Both the position numbers and the translations under genes were made by a program. The notes beneath the pieces are model-generated. The model did not search any database and had not been told where the DNA came from. It worked only from the letters and a program-made list of their open reading frames with translations. Of a DNA stretch of 27,399 nt, positions 10,406-20,600 are shown piece after piece (positions within the stretch are counted from its first letter, which is position 1; the number at the start of each line of letters is the position of its first letter). Origin of the DNA: Nemertoderma westbladi (taxonomy: Eukaryota > Xenacoelomorpha > Nemertodermatida > Nemertodermatidae); NCBI GenBank assembly GCA_032718475.1, contig JAUCBJ010001871.1:1-27399 (forward strand), read 5' to 3'.

Positions 10406-13400
10406 TAATGTACTGTTACAGGAGTACTGTACTGTTGCAGGAGTACTGTACTGTTGCAGGAGTAATGTACTGTTACAGGAGTAATGTACTGTTGCAGGAG
10501 TAATGTACTGTTACAGGAGTAATGTACTGTTACAGGAGTACTGTACTGTTACAGGAGTAATGTACTGTTACAGGAGTAATGTACTGTTACAGGAGTAATG
10601 TACTGTTACAGGAGTAATGTACTGTTACAGGTGTAATGTACTGTTACAGGAGTAATGTACTGTTGCAGGAGTAATGTACTGTTACAGGAGTAATGTACTG
10701 TTACAGGAGTAATGTACTGTTACAGGAGTACTGTACTGTTACAGGAGTAATGTACTGTTACAGGAGTAATGTACTGTTACAGGAGTAATGTACTGTTGCA
10801 GGAGTAATGTACTGTTGCAGGAGTAATGTACTGTTACAGGAGTAATGTACTGTTACAGGAGTAATGTACTGTTACTGTAGTATTGTACTGTTACAGGAGT
10901 AATGTACTGTTACAGGAGTAATGTACTGTTACAGGAGTAATGTACTGTTGCAGGAGTACTGTACTGTTACAGGAGTAATGTACTGTTACAGGAGTAATGT
11001 ACTGTTGCAGGAGTAATGTACTGTTACAGGAGTAATGTACTGTTGCAGGAGTACTGTACTGTTGCAGGAGTAATGTACTGTTGCAGGAGTAATGTATTGT
11101 TGCAGGAGTACTGTACTGTTGCAGGAGTACTGTACTGTTACAGGAGTAATGTACTGTTACAGGAGTAATGTACTGTTACAGGAGTAATGTACTGTTACAG
11201 GAGTACTGAACTGTTGCAGGAGTAATGTACTGTTACAGGAGTAATGTACTGTTACAGGAGTAATGTACTGTTGCAGGAGTACTGTACTGTTACAGGAGTA
11301 CTGTACTGTTACAGGAGTAATGTACTGTTACAGGAGTAATGTACTGTTGCAGGAGTAATGTACTACAGGAGTACTGTACTGTTACAGGAGTAATGTACTG
11401 TTACAGGAGTACTGTACTGTTGCAGGAGTACTGTACTGTTGCAGGAGTAATGTACTGTTACAGGAGTAATGTACTGTTGCAGGAGTAATGTACTGTTACA
11501 GGAGTAATGTACTGTTACAGGAGTACTGTACTGTTACAGGAGTAATGTACTGTTACAGGAGTAATGTACTGTTACAGGAGTAATGTACTGTTACAGGAGT
11601 AATGTACTGTTACAGGAGTAATGTACTGTTACAGGTGTAATGTACTGTTACAGGAGTAATGTACTGTTGCAGGAGTAATGTACTGTTACAGGAGTAATGT
11701 ACTGTTACAGGAGTAATGTACTGTTACAGGAGTACTGTACTGTTACAGGAGTAATGTACTGTTACAGGAGTAATGTACTGTTACAGGAGTAATGTACTGT
11801 TACATGAGTAATGTACTGTTGCAGGAGTAATGTACTGTTAGAGGAGTAATGTACTGTTGCAGGAGTAATGTACTGTTACAGGAGTAATGTACTGTTGCAG
11901 GAGTAATTTACTGTTGCAGGAGTAATGTACTGTTACAGGAGTAATGTACTGTTACATGAGTAATGTACTGTTGCAGGAGTAATGTACTGTTACAGGAGTA
12001 ATGTACTGTTACAGGAGGAATGTACTGTTACAGGAGTAATGTACTGTTACAGGAGTAATGTACTGTTGCATGAGTAATTTACTGTTGCAGGAGTAATGTA
12101 CTGTTACAGGAGTAATGTACTGTTACAGGAGTAATGTACTGTTGCAGGAGTAATGTACTGTTACAGGAGTAATGTACTGTTACAGGAGTAATGTACTGCT
12201 ACAGGAGTAATGTACTGTTACAGGAGTAATGTACTGTTGCAGGAGTAATGTACTGTTACAGGAGTAATGTACTGTTACAGGAGTAATGTACTGTTGCAGG
12301 AGTAATGTACTGTTACAGGAGTAATGTACTGTTACAGGAGTAATGTACTGTTACAGGAGTAATGTACTGTTGCAGGAGTAATGTACTGTTACAGGAGTAC
12401 TGTACTGTTACAGGAGTAATGTACTGTTGCAGGAGTAATGTACTGTTGCAGGAGTAATGTACTGTTGCAGGAGTAATGTACTGTTACAGGAGTAATGTAC
12501 TGTTACAGGAGTAATGTACTGTTGCAGGAGTAATGTACTGTTACAGGAGTAAGGTACTGTTACAGGAGTAATGTACTGTTGCAGGAGTAATGTACTGTTA
12601 CAGGAGTAATGTACTGTTACAGGAGTAATGTACTGTTACAGTAGTACTGTACTGTTACAGGAGTACTGTACTGTTACAGGAGTAATGTACTGTTGCAGGA
12701 GTAATGTACTGAAACAGGAGTAATGTACTGTTACAGGAGTACTGTACTGTTGCAGGAGTAATGTACTGTTACAGGAGTAATGTACTGTTACAGGAGTAAT
12801 GTACTGTTGCAGGAGTACTGTACTGTTACAGGAGTACTGTACTGTTACAGGAGTAATGTACTGTTACAGGAGTAATGTACTGTTGCAGGAGTAATGTATT
12901 ACAGGAGTACTGTACTGTTACAGGAGTAATGTACTGTTACAGGAGTACTGTACTGTTGCAGGAGTACTGTACTGTTGCAGGAGTAATGTACTGTTACAGG
13001 AGTAATGTACTGTTGCAGGAGTAATGTACTGTTACAGGAGTAATGTACTGTTACAGGAGTACTGTACTGTTACAGGAGTAATGTACTGTTACAGGAGTAA
13101 TGTACTGTTACAGGAGTAATGTACTGTTACAGGAGTAATGTACTGTTACAGGTGTAATGTACTGTTACAGGAGTAATGTACTGTTGCAGGAGTAATGTAC
13201 TGTTACAGGAGTAATGTACTGTTACAGGAGTAATGTACTGTTACAGGAGTACTGTACTGTTACAGGAGTAATGTACTGTTACAGGAGTAATGTACTGTTA
13301 CAGGAGTAATGTACTGTTGCAGGAGTAATGTACTGTTGCAGGAGTAATGTACTGTTACAGGAGTAATGTACTGTTACAGGAGTAATGTACTGTTACTGTA

Positions 13401-16400
13401 GTATTGTACTGTTACAGGAGTAATGTACTGTTACAGGAGTAATGTACTGTTACAGGAGTAATGTACTGTTGCAGGAGTACTGTACTGTTACAGGAGTAAT
13501 GTACTGTTACAGGAGTAATGTACTGTTGCAGGAGTAATGTACTGTTACAGGAGTAATGTACTGTTGCAGGAGTACTGTACTGTTGCAGGAGTAATGTACT
13601 GTTGCAGGAGTAATGTACTGTTGCAGGAGTACTGTACTGTTGCAGGAGTACTGTACTGTTACAGGAGTAATGTACTGTTACAGGAGTAATGTACTGTTGC
13701 AGGAGTAATGTACTGTTACAGGAGTAATGTACTGTTACAGGAGTAATGTACTGTTACAGGAGTAATGTACTGTTATAGGAGTACTGTACTGTTGCAGGAG
13801 TACTGTACTGTTACAGGAGTAATGTACTGTTACAGGAGTAATGTACTGTTACAGGAGTAATGTACTGTTACAGGAGTAATGTACTGTTACAGGAGTAATG
13901 TACTGTTGCAGGAGTAATGTATTACAGGAGTACTGTACTGTTACAGGAGTAATGTACTGTTACAGGAGTACTGTACTGTTGCAGGAGTACTGTACTGTTG
14001 CAGGAGTAATGTACTGTTACAGGAGTAATGTACTGTTGCAGGAGTAATGTACTGTTACAGGAGTAATGTACTGTTACAGGAGTACTGTACTGTTACAGGA
14101 GTAATGTACTGTTACAGGAGTAATGTACTGTTACAGGAGTAATGTACTGTTACAGGAGTAATGTACTGTTACAGGAGTAATGTACTGTTACAGGTGTAAT
14201 GTACTGTTACAGGAGTAATGTACTGTTGCAGGAGTAATGTACTGTTACAGGAGTAATGTACTGTTACAGGAGTAATGTACTGTTACAGGAGTACTGTACT
14301 GTTACAGGAGTAATGTACTGTTACAGGAGTAATGTACTGTTACAGGAGTAATGTACTGTTGCAGGAGTAATGTACTGTTGCAGGAGTAATGTACTGTTAC
14401 AGGAGTAATGTACTGTTACAGGAGTAATGTACTGTTACTGTAGTATTGTACTGTTACAGGAGTAATGTACTGTTACAGGAGTAATGTACTGTTACAGGAG
14501 TAATGTACTGTTGCAGGAGTACTGTACTGTTACAGGAGTAATGTACTGTTACAGGAGTAATGTACTGTTGCAGGAGTAATGTACTGTTACAGGAGTAATG
14601 TACTGTTGCAGGAGTACTGTACTGTTGCAGGAGTAATGTACTGTTGCAGGAGTAATGTACTGTTGCAGGAGTACTGTACTGTTGCAGGAGTACTGTACTG
14701 TTACAGGAGTAATGTACTGTTACAGGAGTAATGTACTGTTGCAGGAGTAATGTACTGTTACAGGAGTAATGTACTGTTACAGGAGTAATGTACTGTTACA
14801 GGAGTAATGTACTGTTATAGGAGTACTGTACTGTTGCAGGAGTACTGTACTGTTACAGGAGTAATGTACTGTTACAGGAGTAATGTACTGTTACAGGAGT
14901 AATGTACTGTTATAGGAGTAATGTACTGTTGCAGGAGTAATGTACTGTTACAGGAGTAATGTACTGTTACAGGAGTAATGTACTGTTATAGGAGTACTGT
15001 ACTGTTGCAGGAGTACTGTACTGTTACAGGAGTAATGTACTGTTACAGGAGTAATGTACTGTTACAGGAGTAATGTACTGTTATAGGAGTAATGTACTGT
15101 TGCAGGAGTAATGTACTGTTACAGGAGTAATGTACTGTTACTGTAGTATTGTACTGTTACAGGAGTAATGTACTGTTACAGGAGTAATGTACTGTTACAG
15201 GAGTAATGTACTGTTGCAGGAGTACTGTACTGTTACAGGAGTAATGTACTGTTACAGGAGTAATGTACTGTTACAGGAGTAATGTACTGTTGCAGGAGTA
15301 ATGTACTGTTGCAGGAGTAATGTACTGTTACAGGAGTAATGTACTGTTACAGGAGTAATGTACTGTTACTGTAGTATTGTACTGTTACAGGAGTAATGTA
15401 CTGTTACAGGAGTAATGTACTGTTACAGGAGTAATGTACTGTTGCAGGAGTAATGTACTGTTACAGGAGTAATGTACTGTTGCAGGAGTACTGTACTGTT
15501 GCAGGAGTAATGTACTGTTGCAGGAGTAATGTACTGTTGCAGGAGTACTGTACTGTTGCAGGAGTACTGTACTGTTACAGGAGTAATGTACTGTTACAGG
15601 AGTAATGTACTGTTGCAGGAGTAATGTACTGTTACAGGAGTAATGTACTGTTACAGGAGTAATGTACTGTTACAGGAGTAATGTACTGTTATAGGAGTAC
15701 TGTACTGTTGCAGGAGTACTGTACTGTTACAGGAGTAATGTACTGTTACAGGAGTAATGTACTGTTACAGGAGTAATGTACTGTTATAGGAGTAATGTAC
15801 TGTTGCAGGAGTAATGTACTGTTACAGGAGTAATGTACTGTTACAGGAGTAATGTACTGTTACAGGAGTACTGTACTGTTACAGGAGTAATGTACTGTTA
15901 CAGGAGTAATGTACTGTTACTGTAGTATTGTACTGTTACAGGAGTAATGTACTGTTACAGGAGTAATGTACTGTTACAGGAGTAATGTACTGTTACAGGA
16001 GTACTGTACTGTTACAGGAGTAATGTACTGTTACAGGAGTAATGTACTGTTACAGGAGTAATGTACTGTTACAGGAGTACTGTACTGTTACAGGAGTAAT
16101 GTACTGTTACAGGAGTAATGTACTGTTACTGTAGTATTGTACTGTTACAGGAGTAATGTACTGTTACAGGAGTAATGTACTGTTACAGGAGTAATGTACT
16201 GTTACAGGAGTAATGTACTGTTACAGGAGTAATGTACTGTTACAGGAGTAATGTACTGTTGCAGGAGTACTGTACTGTTACAGGAGTAATGTACTGTTAC
16301 AGGAGTAATGTACTGTTACAGGAGTAATGCACTGTTACAGGAGTAATGTACTGTTACAGGAGTAATGTACTGTTACTGTAGTATTGTACTGTTACAGGAG

Positions 16401-17149
16401 TAATGTACTGTTACAGGAGTAATGTACTGTTACAGGAGTAATGTACTGTTACAGGAGTAATGTACTGTTACAGGAGTAATGTACTGTTACAGGAGTAATG
16501 TACTGTTATAGGAGTAATGTACTGTTGCAGGAGTAATGTACTGTTACAGGAGTAATGTACTTTTACTGTAGTATTGTACTGTTACAGGAGTAATGTACTG
16601 TTACAGGAGTAATGTACTGTTACAGGAGTAATGTACTGTTACAGGAGTAATGTACTGTTACAGGAGTAATGTACTGTTACAGGAGTAATGTACTGTTGCA
16701 GGAGTACTGTACTGTTACATGAGTAATGTACTGTTACAGGAGTAATGTACTGTTACAGGAGTAATGTACTGTTGCAGGAGTAATGTACTGTTGCAGGAGT
16801 AATGTACTGTTACAGGAGTAATGTACTGTTACAGGAGTAATGTACTGTTACTGTAGTATTGTACTGTTACAGGAGTAATGTACTGTTACAGGAGTAATGT
16901 ACTGTTACAGGAGTAATGTACTGTTGCAGGAGTACTGTACTGTTACAGGAGTAATGTACTGTTACAGGAGTAATGTACTGTTGCAGGAGTAATGTACTGT
17001 TGCAGGAGTAATGTACTGTTGCAGGAGTACTGTACTGTTGCAGGAGTACTGTACTGTTACAGGAGTAATGTACTGTTACAGGAGTAATGTACTGTTGCAG
17101 GAGTAATGTACTGTTACAGGAGTAATGTACTGTTACAGGAGTAATGTAC
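10406..17149. repeat. 19-bp minisatellite, right segment
   Basis: About 355 further copies in the same phase and orientation as the left segment. A diagnostic variant with TACTGTAGTATTG recurs near 10876, 13397, 14445, 15130, 15370, 15921, 16130, 16377, 16567 and 16852. The last four spacings (209, 247, 190 and 285 bp) are exact multiples of 19. A block of roughly 2.5 kb is tandemly duplicated (see findings). The array ends abruptly at GTAATGTAC in front of unrelated sequence. The minus-strand open frame at 16867-17220 is array-derived and not a gene. Confidence 0.98.
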
Positions 17150-18040
17150 ATACACCTTATTGTTCCTGTTACACAAACCACCCGTTTCAATACATTTCTA
17201 AAGTGGAATGATCGTCGCACTCAAGTAGGTCAATTATTTTAATAAAATGGGGAATTATATTTAGAATCCATAATACATACCAATCAGTAAATATTTGATT
17301 TTCGTCATAAAATTCGCCATAATCTTATATCACATATCCTACGGAAACACAAATAATCCGTTATTCTTCTGTCCTACTTAACCTATTTAAAGTCCAAAGA
17401 GTAGAGTTCACCACCATGGGAATTTAATGGTATATTGGTTGCATATATTTTAAGTCATTGCGATGTGTTCATGTTAATTTATACATAATGTTGATTGCTA
17501 ATAACTATTTAAAAAGTCGTGACCCTTTTCAACGTTATAACTCTTGTGTATTTCTGTACCAAGCGAGCGAAGCGAGGGGGTTTGTAAAAAAATAAATACT
17601 TTTGTATAGATTATTCTACATGACAGATACCCCGAACAGTGCCATTTTCACACAATGACAAAATGATTATTTCTAATAGCATTTTAACTATTGTTATTTT
17701 AGTTGATTATATTTTAGTATTTTTGCTTATAAGTTAGGATTATAAATTATTTACAACTTTGAAGAGTGGCGAACTATTTCTTAAAGTTTCAAATGTACAT
17801 TGCAGCGAAACGAGATTCATAAATGACAAAATGTAATAAATATTAATGTATTTTTTAATGAAATATAACAAAATACACGTAAATACTATGTTGTCGTAAT
17901 AAGATAAATAAGTTGATAATAAATTTACTAATTTATTATAACAATTAAGTGCAGCAAACAATTGTAGGCAGAACTATTAGTTATACAGTAACAACTTCGA
18001 CAATACATATAATACGAACTTTACTTTAGTTTTTCCTAAA
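17150..18040. other. AT-rich non-coding region
   Basis: Flank of the minisatellite with no recognisable gene. One notable GC-rich word, AAGCGAGCGAAGCGAGGGGG, lies at about 17561-17580. A minus-strand frame at 17740-17961 (73 codons, hydrophobic, AT-rich codons) has no family signal and is probably chance. Confidence 0.5.
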
Positions 18041-18402
18041 ACTAAAATTAACTATTTGTAACTACCGTATAATTAACTAAAATTAACTATTTGTAACTAC
18101 CGTATAATTAACTAAAATTAACTATTTGTAACTACCGTATAATTAACTAAAATTAACTATTTGTAACTACCGTATAATTAACTAAAATTAACTATTTGTA
18201 ACTACCGTATAATTAACTAAAATTAACTATTTGTAACTACCGTATAATTAACTAAAATTAACTATTTGTAACTACCGTATAATTAACTAAAATTAACTAT
18301 TTGTAACTACCGTATAATTAACTAAAATTAACTATTTGTAACTACCGTATAATTAACTAAAATTAACTATTTATAACTACCTGTGACTGTACTATAATTA
18401 AC
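18041..18402. repeat. 35-bp tandem repeat, about 10 copies
   Basis: Nine essentially identical units beginning ACTAAAATTAACTATTTGTA at 18041, 18076 and so on. A tenth from 18356 is diverged and carries a short insertion (CTGTGACTGTA). A small imperfect palindrome (TAAACCA, five bases, TGGTTTA) follows at about 18414-18432. Confidence 0.97.
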
Positions 18403-18516
18403 TAAAATTAATTAAACCATTAATTGGTTTAGATAATACTTGTTACACTGAGGCAGTGTAATCAGGAATACATCACAATTATTTTCATTTATTTCAGACA
18501 AAATGTATTTTTATAT

Positions 18517-20198
18517 ATTTTTTTTTTTTTTTGCTGTCTTGTTATATTAAGTTATTATTGCCAATATATAAAACACAATGAAGCACACTAACTAAATTAA
18601 TATAAACTACCTACCTAACAATATACAAAAGTACAAAATCAGTCTAACCCACTGAGTCAGTAGGGGGCGCTGGGGCAGCTGGCGACAAAACCTCGTCGCA
18701 GAGGCCGTCGGACAGAGGGTCCATGGAGCTGAGGATGGAGGCCGTGTTGCCGATCAAGATGGCCATGCTAAGGCGTTGGAGGAGGAACCGATGGGATCGC
18801 GGCTCCTGAGTGGCTGCGTGGAGGCGTTGGCCAACCTCCTTAAGGAATGCAGCTGTCTCAGGACCGGGCCGACCGAAGGTCTCAAATGCTACCGGGTAGA
18901 AGAGGTAGCTCCCTCGGACGGTCAGTTCCTCGTATTTCTTGATCTTTGAGTTTCCACCTCCTCGACAACACGGCGGCCGGCCTGCATGCTCTGGGCGAGA
19001 TGACTGGGAGCGAGGGGATCGATGACGGTCGCATCCCAGGTCATCGGCCGGCCCCCACTCCACGATTCGAGGGTAACGCCATCGACACGCTTCCCATCAG
19101 CTCTACACAACCCCACCGGTTCAAGGCGAGCTCAAACCCCACATGAAGCCAACGCACGCTTCACTATGTAGTTTAACATAGAGTGGCGTGGCAGCCTCCC
19201 AGCGCTTCTCACACAAGATAGTCTGTGGAGACCATCCGGTCTTACTTCGGATCCGCACCGGGAGCACCTGTGGGGTTAGGTTACCTTGCAACCGAGGCGT
19301 GTGGCGACTGAAACCCTGAACTGAGAGTCCGTGAGTTTCAGCCCCAGCGAGCTGAGGGGAATTTCGTCCAGCCAACAACCGGATACCGGGTCGTCGACGA
19401 CGTTAAGGCGGGCGATCTCGCGCGGCGTTGTTGTGGCTGCCCGCAGTGCCGTGCGGTTCGCCTTGTGGAGTGGCTCCATCCAGGCCCTCTGTATGGTGGT
19501 GTCGGTTGGTGTGGTGGTTCCGGTGGGGAGGGCGGCCTTCCATACCTTGTGGGCGCGTGGTACCGAGGCGGGTTGTCTGGTGGGCTCGAATAAGCGGCTC
19601 GAGAGAGCAGTGCACGCAGCAGCTGAAGCCAAGTAGGCGGAAGGTGCTAGCTGCAGTGCAGAGCTCAAGCCGAGGCCACCCATATGGGCCGGGAGACAGG
19701 CCTGGATCCACGCTGAGTCTGAGATCCGGGTGTTCGCGATCTCCTGGAGGGCACCAAGCAGAGTTGAGTCGTACTCCTCCAGGAGTCCCGGGTGCTGGAA
19801 GCAAGGCGCGGCGCGGAGGAAGTAGGTGAGCCGGGGGATGGCGAAAGAATGACGGAGGAGGAAGTACGCGTGGTGAGAGTAGAGGAGGTGCAGCCGGCTG
19901 GCGAGCGTGGCGAGGTCTCCCGCCTTCTCCCAAAGGCAGGATATGGTGGCGGCGACCCCGATGGGGGCACCGAGCATCATCAGGTACTCGAGCGGGCGGA
20001 CCTGGATGCCCGCACAGACCTCGTCGAAATCGCCATGGATGCGCGCGCGGGACTCGTCGGACTCGGTGCCGAGAAAGAAGAGTTCGCTCTTTGCAGGGTT
20101 GATAACGAGTCCGCACTTTCTCCCCTCCTCTATCACCACACGTAGATCCTCCAGAACAACTCGGTAGTCGCCGGCGAGGTTCCCGTCGTCCAGGTATA
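18517..20198 (-). mobile_element. 5'-truncated LINE copy with poly(A) tail and 10-bp target duplication
   Basis: Read on the minus strand, the element starts just before the RT YLDD motif, runs through the C-terminal domains, has a roughly 110-bp 3' UTR (18533-18643), and ends in a poly(A) run (T-run at 18518-18532 on the plus strand). ATTTTTATAT occurs at 18507-18516 and again at 20199-20208, immediately outside the two ends, as expected for target-primed reverse transcription. The flanks are AT-rich, so some chance similarity is possible. Confidence 0.8.
18644..20196 (-). pseudogene. LINE RT plus zinc knuckle plus restriction-like endonuclease, broken
   Basis: The minus-strand frame opens with YLDDGNLAGD (RT motif C, codons down from 20196), then GLVINPAKSELF and a long thumb region to RLGCKV. 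A stop at 19276-19278 follows. Then comes a CCHC-like knuckle (HRCSRCG and DGLHRLSC), a second stop at 19132-19134, and [15 protein letters not shown] with [11 protein letters not shown], the D...D part of a PD-(D/E)XK endonuclease. A frameshift near 18950-18990 leads to KIKKYEEL and YPVAFETFG, ending SVG and stop. The domain order fits the LINE group with a C-terminal restriction-like endonuclease; the exact family is not resolved. Two stops and one frameshift make it inactive, and everything upstream of YLDD is missing. Plus-strand frames over it are shadows. Confidence 0.9.
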
Positions 20199-20305
20199 AT
20201 TTTTATATTAAATAATAAACCTTATATTACTGTAACCATAATTACACCTAAGTAAAATATTTTTAATCGAAATAAACAAATTTTAATTATAAGAACAACC
20301 TGACA

Positions 20306-20390
20306 ATGGGAAACTGTTGTGGTAATTCCTCGTCTGATGAAACAAAACCAATGTTACGAAAAACATCTGAACACCCTGGAGGACCCCCAG
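20306..20390 (+). CDS. Candidate first coding exon, MGNCC lipid-anchor N-terminus
   Basis: ATG in a good initiation context (ACA before, G after) opens MGNCCGNSSSDETKPMLRKT and continues to HPGGPP, then meets CAG|GTAAAT, a near-consensus splice donor at 20390/20391 in phase 1. Read without splicing it stops two codons later. The segment is clearly richer in GC than its flanks. Gly2 with small residues after it, plus Cys4-Cys5, resembles N-myristoylation with palmitoylation as in Src-family kinases, some G-alpha subunits and CDPKs. The rest of the protein is not visible in this window, so the function is open. The LINE at 18517-20198 lies about 100 bp upstream. Confidence 0.55.
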
Positions 20391-20600
20391 GTAAATAACA
20401 TTAATTATTAGAAATCAATTAAAAATAGCTACATACATGTAATGAATAGTACTACTTAATAAGTATTATGGTAAACATCTATTACTATTAATTAGCTTAA
20501 TATTAAAACAATATAATAAATAGGACATGGGGTCTTTAGTTACTACACGTTGTTTCAATCGTATGAAGAATTGGAAAATAAGTAAAATTTATTAATTTTA
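20391..20600 (+). other. Start of putative intron
   Basis: AT-rich non-coding sequence following the candidate donor at 20391. Nothing recognised. It leads straight into the 40-bp array. Confidence 0.4.

Noticed and set aside
16867-17220. 117-codon minus-strand open frame with a 19-residue repeat
   Set aside because: It is the 19-bp minisatellite read through its three frames (57-bp cycle); it stays open only where every third unit is the GTTGCAGG variant.
17740-17961. Hydrophobic 73-codon minus-strand frame
   Set aside because: AT-rich composition alone yields such residues; no start context or family signal.
18946-20167. Several plus-strand open frames
   Set aside because: They are antisense shadows of the GC-rich minus-strand LINE, which has clear RT and endonuclease motifs.
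20306-20398. A 30-residue microprotein ending at the TAA after GTAAAT
   Set aside because: The stop falls right after a near-consensus splice donor, so a spliced exon is the better reading, though a microprotein is not excluded.
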